NCBI RefSeq assembly: GCF_010994095.1
Contig: NZ_WJYO01000001.1
Span: 124,001 to 188,000, forward strand
Source: Mumia xiangluensis
GTDB taxonomy: Bacteria; Actinomycetota; Actinomycetes; Propionibacteriales; Nocardioidaceae
Length of the DNA stretch: 64,000 nt
Direction of reading: 5' to 3'
Shown here: positions 32,300 through 41,090 of the stretch, in pieces
Numbering within the stretch: position 1 is the stretch's first letter
Layout: every line of letters begins with the position of its first letter
Translations under genes and position numbers: made by a program
Notes under the pieces: generated by a model
What the model saw: only the letters and a program-made list of their open reading frames with translations
Databases searched by the model: none
What the model was told of the DNA's origin: nothing

Positions 32300-33958
32300 T
32301 CAAGCGGTCGGCGACCCCCCGGCGGGCTCTCCGACCTCGGGCAGCTTCTTCATGACCCGCGGATCACCGGAGTCGGCGAAGTAGTCGCCCGCGATCGTGT
32401 CGTCGGCACCGTTGTCGACCTTGCCGGCGCGCAGCGCCAGCGTGATCACGGCGGCGACGGCGACGTTGATGACGAACGCGGTCAGCGCGATGTAGCCGAG
32501 CGCGCCGATGACCGGGATGTCGGCCAGCGAACCGCCGAAGTGGTCGCCGGTCACCGGGTTGATCACGTTGTACGCGCTGATCGTGCCGTAGACCATGCCG
32601 ACGGCCCAGCCGACGAGCAGGCCCCAACGGTGGAACCACTTCGTGTAGAGGCTGAACACGATCGACGGCAGCGTCTGCAGGATCCAGATGCCGCCGAGCA
32701 GCTGGAAGTTGATCGCGTTCTGCTTGTCGAGCGTGAGCACGAACAGGAGCGCGAACACCTTCACCACCAGCGACGCGAGCTTGGAGACCTGCGCCTCCTG
32801 CTTCGGTGTCGCGTGCGGCTTGATGAACTCCTTGTAGACGTTGCGGGTGAACGTGTTCGCCGCCGCGATCGACATGATCGCCGCCGGCACCAGGGCTCCG
32901 ATCGCGATCGCCGCCCAGGCGACACCCGCGAACCACGACGGGAACATGTCCTCGAACAGCTGCGGGATCACCAGCTGCGCGTTGGGCTCGCCGTCGAGTC
33001 CGACCGGGGTCGTCCCTGCCGCGATCGCCACCCATCCGAGCAGCGCGAGCAGGCCGAGGATGAAGGAGTAGGCCGGCAGGATCGACGCGTTGCGCCGGAT
33101 CGTGTTCCGGCTCTGACTGGACAGCGTCGCGGTGATCGAGTGCGGATACATGAAGAGCGCCATCGCCGACCCGAGCGCGAGCGTCGCGTACGCCCAGTGG
33201 GCGTCCATCCCGGTCGGGATGAAGGAGCCCGTGGGTGCACCGGTCGCCGGGTTCGGCGTCGCCATCTTGTCCTGGGCGGCGCCGAAGATCGCGTCCCATC
33301 CGCCGACCTTGGTGGGGAGGTAGATGATCGCGACGATGATGACGAGATAGATGAGCGTGTCCTTGACGAACGCGATCACTGCCGGCGCCCGCAGGCCCGA
33401 GGAGTACGTGTAGGCGGCGAGCAGCGCGAACGCGATGAACAGCGGCGCGTCCTTGGCGAGCCAGTTCGACCCGCCGCCGAGTCCGGCGACCTCGAGCACC
33501 GCCTGGATGCCGACGAGCTGGAGCGCGATGTAGGGCATCGTCGCGAGGAAGCCGGTGATCGCGATCGCCAGCGACAGCCCGCGGCTGCTGTAGCGCCCTC
33601 GGACGAAGTCGGCTGGCGTGACGTAGCCGTGCCGGTGGCTGACCGACCACAGCCGCGCCATGAACACGAAGATGATCGGGTACAGGATGATCGTGTACGG
33701 CACCGCGAAGAAGCCCGCGACGGCACCGGTCGCGAACATCGCAGCAGGCACCGCGACGAACGTGTACGCGGTGTAGAGGTCGCCGCCCAGCAGGAACCAG
33801 GTCACCCACGTGCCGAACTTGCGGCCACCGAGGCCCCACTCGTCCAGCGACTCCATCGACGGCGGCCGGCGCCAGCGCGACGCGTAGAACCCCATCACGG
33901 TGACGAGGGCGAACAGCAGGATCAGGACGGTCACCCCGACGCCGTTGACGTCGCTCAT
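32300..33958 (-). CDS. mctC: sodium:solute symporter, monocarboxylate-type (MctC-like)
   Basis: The 552-residue SSS-family carrier has about thirteen membrane segments. DEWGLGGRKFGTWVTWFLLG, the following GDLYTAYTF, and LFMYPHSITATLSSQSRNTI are typical of the MctC/ActP group that takes up acetate, propionate and pyruvate. Its ATG overlaps the stop of a DUF3311 gene (ATGA), the small partner seen with MctC. A perfect TGTGA-N6-TCACA site lies upstream of the pair, as expected for CRP/GlxR control of carboxylate uptake in actinobacteria. The exact substrate range is not readable. Confidence 0.88.
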   Translation of the reverse strand: MSDVNGVGVTVLILLFALVTVMGFYASRWRRPPSMESLDEWGLGGRKFGTWVTWFLLGGDLYTAYTFVAVPAAMFATGAVAGFFAVPYTIILYPIIFVFMARLWSVSHRHGYVTPADFVRGRYSSRGLSLAIAITGFLATMPYIALQLVGIQAVLEVAGLGGGSNWLAKDAPLFIAFALLAAYTYSSGLRAPAVIAFVKDTLIYLVIIVAIIYLPTKVGGWDAIFGAAQDKMATPNPATGAPTGSFIPTGMDAHWAYATLALGSAMALFMYPHSITATLSSQSRNTIRRNASILPAYSFILGLLALLGWVAIAAGTTPVGLDGEPNAQLVIPQLFEDMFPSWFAGVAWAAIAIGALVPAAIMSIAAANTFTRNVYKEFIKPHATPKQEAQVSKLASLVVKVFALLFVLTLDKQNAINFQLLGGIWILQTLPSIVFSLYTKWFHRWGLLVGWAVGMVYGTISAYNVINPVTGDHFGGSLADIPVIGALGYIALTAFVINVAVAAVITLALRAGKVDNGADDTIAGDYFADSGDPRVMKKLPEVGEPAGGSPTA

Positions 33959-34323
33959 CGGTCACCCTCCGTCCGGTCCTCGTCGGCGTCCCACGGGTCG
34001 CCGTCGAACAGGTCCGCGTCCGTCGGGTCTCCGATGTGGGCGCCGGGGGTCGTCATAGGCCGGTGCGGCCGCGCGACGAGCACGATCCGGTACGAGGTGT
34101 AGGTCAGGCCGGCGGTGAGGAAGACCCAGAGGAACTGGTACCAGAAGAAGAACGGCCAGGGACCGAGCTTGGGATCCTCCTTCGCGTACGAGTCGACCCA
34201 CAGCAGGGCGATCACGGGGATGGCGAGCAGCACGGCGGCCAAGGTCAGGAGCGCCTTGTTCGCCGGTGGTGGCGTCTCGTGCACGGTCGGGTCCTCGACC
34301 GTGGGAGGAGGTCCAGAGGTCAT
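33955..34323 (-). CDS. DUF3311 small membrane protein, symporter partner
   Basis: The 122-residue protein has two hydrophobic segments (about 26-45, LLTLAAVLLAIPVIALLWVD; about 57-83, PWPFFFWYQFLWVFLTAGLT) with the PFFFWYQ motif of DUF3311. Such proteins precede MctC-type symporters and are thought to be needed for their assembly or function. The chosen ATG (34323) has only a weak AAAGG upstream; an in-frame alternative at 34404 would add 27 residues that look non-conserved. The C-terminus is acidic. Confidence 0.8.
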   Translation of the reverse strand: MTSGPPPTVEDPTVHETPPPANKALLTLAAVLLAIPVIALLWVDSYAKEDPKLGPWPFFFWYQFLWVFLTAGLTYTSYRIVLVARPHRPMTTPGAHIGDPTDADLFDGDPWDADEDRTEGDR

Positions 34324-34389
34324 CGACAGCCTTTCGTGTCGCGGCCCGGTCGGGCCGGAGGTGCAGAGTGGCTGCCACAGCGGTACCCG

Positions 34390-34405
34390 TGTGACGGCGG
34401 TCACA
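34390..34405. promoter_or_regulatory. CRP/GlxR-type binding site
   Basis: TGTGACGGCGGTCACA is a perfect match to TGTGA-N6-TCACA and fully palindromic. It lies 67 bases upstream of the DUF3311 start in the 232-base divergent region with cobT. In Corynebacterium the equivalent carboxylate symporter gene is under GlxR control (established knowledge). Confidence 0.65.
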
Positions 34406-34513
34406 CACGTTGCCAGCGGGGCCCCGAACGGTCCACGCAGGCACGCGTCCTGTCGGTGAACGGTCCCGTTGACGCGACGGACGGTCGCCTGGGTCGTCGG
34501 GCGGCGTCCGGAC

Positions 34514-34519
34514 TAGGGT
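34514..34519 (+). promoter_or_regulatory. -10 element upstream of cobT
   Basis: TAGGGT lies 36 bases before the cobT ATG and would give a short leader containing GAGGAG. No cobalamin aptamer is seen here. Confidence 0.35.
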
Positions 34520-34555
34520 GAGGAGTCCTCGCACGACCGTCCGGAAGGCTCATCG

Positions 34556-35617
34556 ATGACTGACGCACCCCACGCCGCTGACCGCGTCGCGCCGCCGTCG
34601 GAGGCCGTACGCCGCCAGGCTGCGGACCGCCTCGCCGGTCTCGCGACACCGGCCGGCGCCCTCGGGCGGCTGGGCGAGGCCGCGGTGTGGCTGGCAGCCG
34701 TGCAGGGGCACTGCCCGCCCTCGCCGCCGTCCGACGTGCGGGTGGTCGTGTTCGCCGGGGACCACGGCGTGACCGCGCACGGGGTCTCCGCGTACCCGCC
34801 GGAGATCACGGGCCTGATGGTCCAGCAGTTCCTCTCCGGCGGCGCCGGCGTCGCCGTCCTCGCCCGGCTCCACGGCGCTGCCCTGCGGGTGCTCGACCTC
34901 GGTGTCGACGTCGACGCCGGTACGTTCCCGGCGGAGGTCAGCGCGTACAAGGTCCGCCGCGGTTCAGGTGCGATCCACATCGAGGACGCGCTGACGGGTG
35001 ACGAGACCCTGCGCGCGCTGGCGGCAGGCGCCGCAGTGGCAGCGGAGGAGGTCGCCGCCGGCGCCGACCTGCTGATCGCGGGCGACATGGGGATCGGCAA
35101 CACGACCCCTTCCGCGGCGCTGATCGCGGCGACGCTCGGGATCGGCGCGGACGAGGTCACGGGACGCGGCTCCGGCATCGACGTCGACGCGCTCGCGCAC
35201 AAGCAGGACGTGGTCGACCGAGCGCTCGAGCGGGCGGGGGCGCGGGTCGCCGATCCGGTCGACCGGCTGACCGCGCTCGGCTCCGCGGACCTGGCGGCGC
35301 AGGTCGGCTTCCTGGCCGAGGCGGCCCGCCTCGGCGTACCCGTCGTGCTCGACGGCGTCATCTCGGTGGCGTGCGCCCTCGTCGCCGAGGACTACGCGCC
35401 GGGGTCGTCGGCCTGGTTCGCCGCCGGTCACCGCTCCCCCGAGCCGGCCCAGTCGCTGGCGTTGGAGAAGCTCGGGCTGGAGCCGCTGCTCGACCTGGGG
35501 ATGCGCCTGGGCGAGGGCAGCGGCGCGGTCGCGGCGATCCCGGTGCTGCGGTCCGCCGCGGCGGCGCTCGCCCACGTCTCGCTCCTCGCGGACGTCCTCG
35601 GCGCGCAGGACGCCTGA
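34556..35617 (+). CDS. cobT: nicotinate-nucleotide-dimethylbenzimidazole phosphoribosyltransferase CobT
   Basis: This enzyme activates dimethylbenzimidazole to alpha-ribazole phosphate for the lower loop of cobalamin. The 353 residues contain VVFAGDHGVTAHGVSAYPPE (about 62-81), DMGIGNTTPSAALIA (about 180-194), TGRGSGIDV, AWFAAGHRSPEPAQ and the catalytic Glu in LGEGSGA (about 321). cobS follows after 7 bases on the same strand and cobU converges, so the whole loop-assembly set is together. Confidence 0.95.
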   Translation: MTDAPHAADRVAPPSEAVRRQAADRLAGLATPAGALGRLGEAAVWLAAVQGHCPPSPPSDVRVVVFAGDHGVTAHGVSAYPPEITGLMVQQFLSGGAGVAVLARLHGAALRVLDLGVDVDAGTFPAEVSAYKVRRGSGAIHIEDALTGDETLRALAAGAAVAAEEVAAGADLLIAGDMGIGNTTPSAALIAATLGIGADEVTGRGSGIDVDALAHKQDVVDRALERAGARVADPVDRLTALGSADLAAQVGFLAEAARLGVPVVLDGVISVACALVAEDYAPGSSAWFAAGHRSPEPAQSLALEKLGLEPLLDLGMRLGEGSGAVAAIPVLRSAAAALAHVSLLADVLGAQDA

Positions 35618-35624
35618 CCGCGCG

Positions 35625-36446
35625 GTGACAGCCGAGCACACCGCCCCGGACGGGCGCCGCGACGATCAGCCGGGACGGGCCACGCTGGCCGACGGGCTGC
35701 TGCTCGCGGCGGGCACCTTCAGCACGGTCCGCTTCCCTGCGCCCTCGACGGTCGACCGCGGGCGAGCGCGGGTCGCGATGCTGGCCGCCCCGATCGCTGC
35801 CGTCCCGCTGGGTGCCGCCGCAGCCCTGGTCTCGGCGCTCGGCGATCGACTCTCCCTGCCGGTGCTGGTCACCGGCGCGCTGGCGGTGGCCGCCGTCGCC
35901 CTCGGCACCCGCGCGCTGCACCTCGACGGGCTCGCCGACACGGTCGACGGTCTCAGCGCGCCGTACGACCGCGAGCGACGGCTCGCGATCATGAAGTCGG
36001 GAGACGTCGGGCCGGCGGGCGCGGTGGGACTCACGCTGGTCCTGCTGGTCCAGGCGGCGGCGCTCGGGTCGCTCGCTGGACGCGATCACGGCTGGCTGCT
36101 CGTCGGCACGCTCGTCTGCGTGTCCCGCGCCGCCGTGCTGGTCGCGTGCGCCGCCCCGGTCCCTGCAGCGACTCCGGGCGGGCTGGGCGCAGCGGTCGCC
36201 GGATCGGTGCCGGTCTTCGCAGCGGCCGGTGCGGCAACGGCGTACGCGGGAGTCCTGTCGCTGGCCTTCGCGGCGGCCGGTGTGCCGTGGTGGCAGGCAC
36301 CTCTGGCGGTGGGCGTCGCTGCGGTCGCCGTCGCGCTCCTCGTACGCCGCGCGGTGACGCTCCTCGGCGGGATCACCGGCGACGTGATCGGCGCGGCGAT
36401 CGAGGTGGCCCTCGTCGCGCTCGGCGTCGTGACCCTCGCGACCTGA
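35625..36446 (+). CDS. cobS: adenosylcobinamide-GDP ribazoletransferase CobS
   Basis: This membrane enzyme joins adenosylcobinamide-GDP with alpha-ribazole. The 273-residue protein has several helices and the conserved LHLDGLADTVDGL (about 105-117) and RRLAIMKSGDVGPAGAVGL (about 125-143) blocks with the metal-binding Asp residues. The start is GTG, 7 bases after the cobT stop, suggesting coupling. The C-terminal block with GGITGDVIGA is present. Confidence 0.94.
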   Translation: MTAEHTAPDGRRDDQPGRATLADGLLLAAGTFSTVRFPAPSTVDRGRARVAMLAAPIAAVPLGAAAALVSALGDRLSLPVLVTGALAVAAVALGTRALHLDGLADTVDGLSAPYDRERRLAIMKSGDVGPAGAVGLTLVLLVQAAALGSLAGRDHGWLLVGTLVCVSRAAVLVACAAPVPAATPGGLGAAVAGSVPVFAAAGAATAYAGVLSLAFAAAGVPWWQAPLAVGVAAVAVALLVRRAVTLLGGITGDVIGAAIEVALVALGVVTLAT

Positions 36447-36459
36447 CCTGCCTCGACCG

Positions 36460-36993
36460 TCAGAGGTGGAGGACGCGCCCCGCGACGACGAGGGCGACCT
36501 CTTCGGAGGCCTCGGCGAGCCGTTGGTTCGTGATCCCGAGGACGTCGCGGAAGATGCGCCCCGACCGGTGTCCGGGGACCACCCCGAACCCGACCTCGTT
36601 CGTGACCGCCACGCTCAGCTGGTCACGGGCCGCCCAGGCCTCGGCGAGGCTGTCGATGCGCTTGTCGACCTCCGGGCGCCACTGGGCGTCCGGTGCCTCC
36701 CATGCGGCGACCTCGTCGAGCACCGCGGTCACCCAGGTGCCGATGCAGTCGACCACGACGGGCGATTCGGTGCCCCGCAGAGCGCTCGCGACCTCGGCGG
36801 TCTCGACGGTGGTCCACCCTGCTGGGCGGCGCTTCTGGTGCTCGAGCACCCGCGCGCGCCACTCGGGGTCGCTGTCGTCCGGGATCGGACCCGGCGCGAT
36901 GTACGTGACGTGCTGCTCGTGCGCGAGCAACGACTCTGCGTACGTCGACTTGCCGGAGCGCACACCTCCGGTCACCAGCACCCTACGACTCAT
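36460..36993 (-). CDS. cobU: adenosylcobinamide kinase / guanylyltransferase CobU
   Basis: This bifunctional enzyme phosphorylates adenosylcobinamide and converts it to the GDP form. The 177 residues open with the P-loop VLVTGGVRSGKSTYAESLL (about 5-23), followed by HQKRRPAGWTTVE (the His of the HxxxR region is the GMP acceptor, about 53) and VTNEVGFGVVPGHRSGRIF. GAGAGGGGCGGAC stands before the ATG. It converges with cobS with 13 bases between stops. A possible degenerate cobalamin aptamer lies upstream. Confidence 0.94.
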   Translation of the reverse strand: MSRRVLVTGGVRSGKSTYAESLLAHEQHVTYIAPGPIPDDSDPEWRARVLEHQKRRPAGWTTVETAEVASALRGTESPVVVDCIGTWVTAVLDEVAAWEAPDAQWRPEVDKRIDSLAEAWAARDQLSVAVTNEVGFGVVPGHRSGRIFRDVLGITNQRLAEASEEVALVVAGRVLHL

Positions 36994-37014
36994 GTCCGCC
37001 CCTCTCGGCCCCGC

Positions 37015-37070
37015 GAAGGTCGTCCTGCTTCGTCCGCTCCGGGCAGCGTCGCACGTCGATCTTCCGAACG
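37015..37070 (-). promoter_or_regulatory. possible divergent cobalamin aptamer upstream of cobU
   Basis: On the minus strand the order CGGAAG, GTGCGA, CGCTGCCCG, GAGCGG, GAAGCAGGACGACCT resembles the cobalamin aptamer core and B12 box, but the CNACNGT core is broken and one base is missing from the box. It may be a relic, a variant or chance. Confidence 0.22.
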
Positions 37071-37180
37071 CACCCCCGGGTCTCACGCCGCAGACACGGG
37101 ACGCCCAAGCGCGGCCCTCGTGGAGCTGCTCGGCGACTCCTGAGGCGCGCTGATCCGGGACCACGGCGGCGCGTGCGTCG

Positions 37181-37186
37181 TACTGT
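37181..37186 (+). promoter_or_regulatory. -10 element for a leaderless transcript
   Basis: TACTGT ends 6 bases before the ATG at 37193. No ribosome site lies between. Confidence 0.4.
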
Positions 37187-37192
37187 CTCACC

Positions 37193-38353
37193 ATGCACCG
37201 GAGCGTCGTCGCGCTGGCGACCGTCGCGGCAGTCGCGACGGTCCTTGCCGCCTGCACGTCTGCAGCCGATCACGCGGAGCACCCCGCGTCTCCGACCCTG
37301 ACGCCGACCACGCTCCCCGGTGGCTGGCAGGCCGAGGCCCTGCCGCGACAGCTGAGGGCGGAGGTGCTCGCCAGCGACGGGAGCCGCGTCCTCGTCGGAG
37401 GGTCCGCCGGCGCGGGAGAGGGCAGAGAGCCCCGCCTCCTCGTGCGCGAGACCCGTGGATGGGACGGCATCTCCCTGACTCCCCGGACCGGGTACGGCGA
37501 GGTGGCCGCGCTCGTCCGACTGGCCGTTGGTCCGGGTGGGAACGTCGTCGCGCTGGGCAATGCGACGGGAGGGGCGCACCTCCTGCCGCGATGGACGGCG
37601 TGGTCCGGGTCGATGGACGGGGTCGGGGAGCGCCCGCAGGTGTTCGAGACGTTCGGAGGGCCGTCCGCGGGCGGGCTCGCCGGGGTCTCGGCGGCCCCGG
37701 TCGGCGCGGTCGTCGGCAGCTGGGCCACGACGTCCACACGCCTCTCTCCCGCGGTGTGGCACGAGGTCGGTGACCGCTGGGTCCGTCGGACCGACGCCAG
37801 CGGCTTCGCCTCCCGCGGGGACGTGCAGGCGCTCCCCGCGTCGGTCACGGCGAGCGGGGACGAGGTCGTGGTGGTCGGGACCGAGACGACGACGGATGCG
37901 CGCGGGATCCGCCAGGCCGCGATCGCGTGGACCACCTCGGACCTGACGACGTGGCGCCGCGTCGTCCTCGGCCCGCGCTCGGGTACGTCCAGCGGCGCGA
38001 CCGACGTCGCGTGCGCCGCCGACGGGTGCGTCGCGGCCGGGTGGGTCGGCGACCGGCTCGCCGCCTGGCGGCTCGAAGGGCGCGACGCCGGGCGGCTCGC
38101 ACTCCCCGCGATCGCCGTCGAGCCGTACGTCGCGAGGGCCAAGGTCGCGTACGACGGCGCGTGCACCGCAGTTCTCGCCGGGAGGGAGTCCCGCGCAGTC
38201 CTCACCTCGGGCGACCTCGTGCACTGGGCACGGTCGTCCGTCCCCGAGCCTCAGGTGGACGACGCGGTGATGGCGGACGGGCGGCTGTTCGTGCTCACTC
38301 CTGACGCGGGTACGGCGCTGGCGTCCCTGCCGGACCCGTGCGGGCGCCCGTGA
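37193..38353 (+). CDS. secreted lipoprotein, possible beta-propeller
   Basis: The 386-residue lipoprotein has a signal peptide ending in the lipobox LAAC (Cys about 21). The mature part has repeated beta-rich segments with W-containing strands (ETRGWDGISL, AWTTSDLTTWRRVVLG, TSGDLVHWARS), the look of an exo-sialidase-like or Kelch-like propeller, but I cannot name a family. A TACTGT hexamer 6 bases before the ATG supports the start. It stands between cobU and a Cache gene with no clear functional partner. Confidence 0.65.
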   Translation: MHRSVVALATVAAVATVLAACTSAADHAEHPASPTLTPTTLPGGWQAEALPRQLRAEVLASDGSRVLVGGSAGAGEGREPRLLVRETRGWDGISLTPRTGYGEVAALVRLAVGPGGNVVALGNATGGAHLLPRWTAWSGSMDGVGERPQVFETFGGPSAGGLAGVSAAPVGAVVGSWATTSTRLSPAVWHEVGDRWVRRTDASGFASRGDVQALPASVTASGDEVVVVGTETTTDARGIRQAAIAWTTSDLTTWRRVVLGPRSGTSSGATDVACAADGCVAAGWVGDRLAAWRLEGRDAGRLALPAIAVEPYVARAKVAYDGACTAVLAGRESRAVLTSGDLVHWARSSVPEPQVDDAVMADGRLFVLTPDAGTALASLPDPCGRP

Positions 38354-38374
38354 CCGCAGCGCTGCTGCTTGCCG

Positions 38375-39055
38375 TCAGGCGGGGATGACGACGGCGAACT
38401 CGAGGTCACCGCACCCCAGCGCCTCGCGCGACCGGGCGACGTCGACCCGCGAGCCGGTGGCGATGCGCGGGGACTGCGACACGACCGCACGGCCGGCTCC
38501 GTTGACGACGGTCGCGCCCTCACCCACTGCGCGCAACGACGGCAGCACCATCAGCTCGAGCGTCTCGACGAGCGTGTCGGCGCCGACCACGCCCACCATC
38601 TGGTCGTCGACGAGCACCGGGACGGTGGCGGTCAGCACGTACTCGTCGGTGCAGACGTAGTCGACGTACGGGCCGGCGACGTGCGGCCTGTGCGTCCGCT
38701 CGGGGACGCGGAACCACTCGTGCCGGGTGTAGTCGAGCGCATCGCCGGAGTCCGGGGCCTCGGCCTCGGCGAGCAGCTGGCGGTTCTCGCCCTGCCACCA
38801 CGCGAGATAGAGCGCCTTGTCGGACAGAGCGCGTCGCGCTGCGACGAACCCGGCTCCCATCCGCCGGGGGTCGGCGAGCGTGCGTGCGGCCATCGGCGCG
38901 ACCGCGTCGGAGACCTCGGCGGCGCTGACCGGACCGTTCGCGAACAGCGCTTCCATCGCGGCGCGCATGGCGTCGAGGTGGGCGAAGACGTCGGAGAAGT
39001 ATGTCGCGACGACGGCCGCGGGCGGCTCGAGATCGTGCGTGGCCTGGACCGTCAT
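38375..39055 (-). CDS. Cache-domain sensor-like protein
   Basis: The 226-residue protein lacks a signal peptide and membrane helix. Residues about 100-220 resemble a Cache small-molecule domain (HEWFRVPERTHRPHVAGPYV, DYVCTDEYVLTATVPVLVDD, QMVGVVGADTLVETLE). An N-terminal helical part precedes it. It lies directly after a GntR gene and divergent from potABCD, so it may bind the transporter's substrate in the cytoplasm and signal to the regulator, which is inference. AGGAGGGCTGC precedes the ATG. Confidence 0.65.
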   Translation of the reverse strand: MTVQATHDLEPPAAVVATYFSDVFAHLDAMRAAMEALFANGPVSAAEVSDAVAPMAARTLADPRRMGAGFVAARRALSDKALYLAWWQGENRQLLAEAEAPDSGDALDYTRHEWFRVPERTHRPHVAGPYVDYVCTDEYVLTATVPVLVDDQMVGVVGADTLVETLELMVLPSLRAVGEGATVVNGAGRAVVSQSPRIATGSRVDVARSREALGCGDLEFAVVIPA

Positions 39056-39069
39056 GCAGCCCTCCTGCG

Positions 39070-39846
39070 TCAGTGACCGCCAGAATCGCTGGTGGCGCCC
39101 GAACCAGGCAATGCTGCCTTCTGCGCGAGCAGCCACGCAAGGGATTGCACGACATGGTCACGAGCCTGTACGCGCGCGGCGTCGCCGTCGGCGCACTCCA
39201 GCGCGTCCAGCAGCGCGACCTGGCGCAGGCGGGCGCCGGTCCGAAAGCCCGGGTCCATCAGCGGCAGCCTGACCAGGGCGCCGAACGCGGCCTCGAGACG
39301 GACGAGCTCGCGGGTCAGCCGGGCGGACTGGGTCAGCGCCGCCAGCGACAGCATCAGCTCGGCATCGGCGTGCCGCCATCGCGCGGCGTCGGTCTCGTCC
39401 GGCGCGAGGACGAGCTCGCGCATGAGGGCGACGTCCTCCTCCGCGGCGTACGCAGCGGCGACCTCGGCGCACCCGGCGACGATGACGCCGTACAGGGTGG
39501 CGCGGTCGCGCAGCTCCACGTTCGACGTCGCCGCGAGACGGCCGTTGAGGACCGCGTCGTCGGGGTGGCGCGGCCGGTTGACGAAGCTGCCGCCCCCGCG
39601 GCCACGGGTCGTGGTGACGAGACCCTGGGCGCGCAGGGCGACGAGGGCCTCGCGGGCGGTGACGGTCGCGACCCCCAGCATCGCGGCGAGCTCCGGCTCG
39701 CTCGGCAGGCGCTCGCCGTCGGCGAGGACGCCGGAGTAGATGGCCTCCGCGATGCGCTTCTCGACGCGGGTGGCCCGGCCCTCGTCCCCGAGCGGAGCGA
39801 AGATCGCGGACCGGGGATGGGCAGCAGGTCGGAGGGGCCTCGCCAC
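39070..39846 (-). CDS. GntR-family (FadR/FCD) transcriptional regulator
   Basis: The 258-residue regulator has a winged helix (about 25-90: RIAEAIYSGVLADGERLPSE, PELAAMLGVATVTAREALVA, then LRAQGLVTTTRGRGGGSFV) and an FCD-type C-terminal domain. The start is GTG at the first plausible position. The gap of 112 bases to potA holds AT-rich DNA with dyads (AACGGAACCGTT), the likely operator. It probably controls potABCD and the Cache gene, which follows 14 bases downstream. Confidence 0.87.
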   Translation of the reverse strand: MARPLRPAAHPRSAIFAPLGDEGRATRVEKRIAEAIYSGVLADGERLPSEPELAAMLGVATVTAREALVALRAQGLVTTTRGRGGGSFVNRPRHPDDAVLNGRLAATSNVELRDRATLYGVIVAGCAEVAAAYAAEEDVALMRELVLAPDETDAARWRHADAELMLSLAALTQSARLTRELVRLEAAFGALVRLPLMDPGFRTGARLRQVALLDALECADGDAARVQARDHVVQSLAWLLAQKAALPGSGATSDSGGH

Positions 39847-39880
39847 GTGTCCTCCTCGCCCGAGATCGTCACAAAACCCT

Positions 39881-39907
39881 AACGGAACCGTTCCAAGTAT
39901 CTAATAT
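39881..39907. promoter_or_regulatory. divergent promoter/operator of the GntR-potABCD locus
   Basis: AACGG-AA-CCGTT (39881-39892), overlapping GGAAC-C-GTTCC (39884-39894), is followed by TAATAT (39902-39907), a -10-like hexamer in an AT-rich island that stands out in this GC-rich window. GGTTCCA recurs at 39910, a second half-site. Confidence 0.45.
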
Positions 39908-39958
39908 CTGGTTCCATATGTTTAAGACTTGTCGCCACAGCCCTTGCCAGGAGGATGC

Positions 39959-41056
39959 GTGACCGTCACGGAGACCGCCGACCGTCCCCCGCGACCGGCT
40001 CCCGAGCAGGCTGCCATCAGCCTGCGCGGCCTGCGCAAGGAGTTCGGAGACGTCGTCGCCGTCGACGGCGTCGACCTCGACATCGAGCACGGCGAGTTCT
40101 TCTCCATGCTCGGCCCGTCGGGCTCGGGCAAGACCACGGTCCTGCGCCTGATCGCCGGCTTCGAACGGGCCGACGTCGGCACGGTCACGCTCGGCGGCAC
40201 CGACGTCACGACGCGCGCCCCGTTCGAGCGGGACGTCAACACGGTCTTCCAGGACTACGCGCTGTTCCCCCACATGAACGTGCTCGACAACGTCGCGTAC
40301 GGTCTGCGGGTCCGCGGCGTCCGCAAGGCACAGCGCCGCGCCCGCGCCCTCGAGGCGCTCGGTACCGTCCAGCTGGGCCACCTCGCCGACCGCCGACCGA
40401 ACCAGCTGTCGGGTGGGCAGCGCCAGCGCGTCGCCCTCGCGCGGGCCATCGTCGTCGAGCCGTCGGTGCTCCTCCTCGACGAGCCGCTCGGCGCCCTCGA
40501 CCTGAAGCTCCGCGAGCAGATGCAGGTCGAGCTCAAGGCCCTCCAGCGCAACCTCGGGATCACCTTCGTGTTCGTCACCCACGACCAGGAGGAGGCGCTG
40601 ACCCTGTCGGACCGCGTCGCGGTCTTCCGTGACGGGCGCATCGTCCAGCTCGGCACACCGCAGGAGGTGTACGAGGAGCCGCGCGACCCGTACGTCGCGT
40701 CGTTCGTCGGCACCTCGAACCTCTTCGACAGCGCCGTGTCCCAGCAGATCCTCGGTCGCGCCGGCATCCACGCCCTACGGCCGGAGAAGGTCACGCTCAC
40801 CGACGCTGCTGCGACCCGCACCGACGAACCCGTCCGCGTCACGGACGGCGTCGTCGAGGCGCTCGGCGTGGTCGCCGAGACGATCTACCTCGGCGCCGCG
40901 CACCGCGTGATCGTCGACCTCGAGGCGGGCCCCCGGCTGGTCGTCCTCGAGCAGACCGCCGGCGCGCTCGCAGCCCCCGAGCACCGCGGCGACGTCGTCT
41001 GGGCGCGCTGGGCGCTCGACGACGTCGTCCCCCTCTCAGCCGAGGCGGACCAGTGA
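39959..41056 (+). CDS. potA: spermidine/putrescine-type ABC transporter ATPase
   Basis: The 365-residue ATPase has Walker A GPSGSGKTT (about 55-63), Q-loop VFQDYALFPHMNV, signature LSGGQRQR, Walker B VLLLDEPLGALD and H-loop VTHDQEE, then a C-terminal TOBE-type domain with ALRPEKVTL. This is the PotA / POT family. The GTG at 39959 follows AGGAGG after 4 bases. Genes for binding protein and two permeases follow in order, giving a complete potADBC operon. Confidence 0.92.
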   Translation: MTVTETADRPPRPAPEQAAISLRGLRKEFGDVVAVDGVDLDIEHGEFFSMLGPSGSGKTTVLRLIAGFERADVGTVTLGGTDVTTRAPFERDVNTVFQDYALFPHMNVLDNVAYGLRVRGVRKAQRRARALEALGTVQLGHLADRRPNQLSGGQRQRVALARAIVVEPSVLLLDEPLGALDLKLREQMQVELKALQRNLGITFVFVTHDQEEALTLSDRVAVFRDGRIVQLGTPQEVYEEPRDPYVASFVGTSNLFDSAVSQQILGRAGIHALRPEKVTLTDAAATRTDEPVRVTDGVVEALGVVAETIYLGAAHRVIVDLEAGPRLVVLEQTAGALAAPEHRGDVVWARWALDDVVPLSAEADQ

Positions 41057-41090
41057 GACCACCGCAACGAACAGACCAGAGGAGACCATC

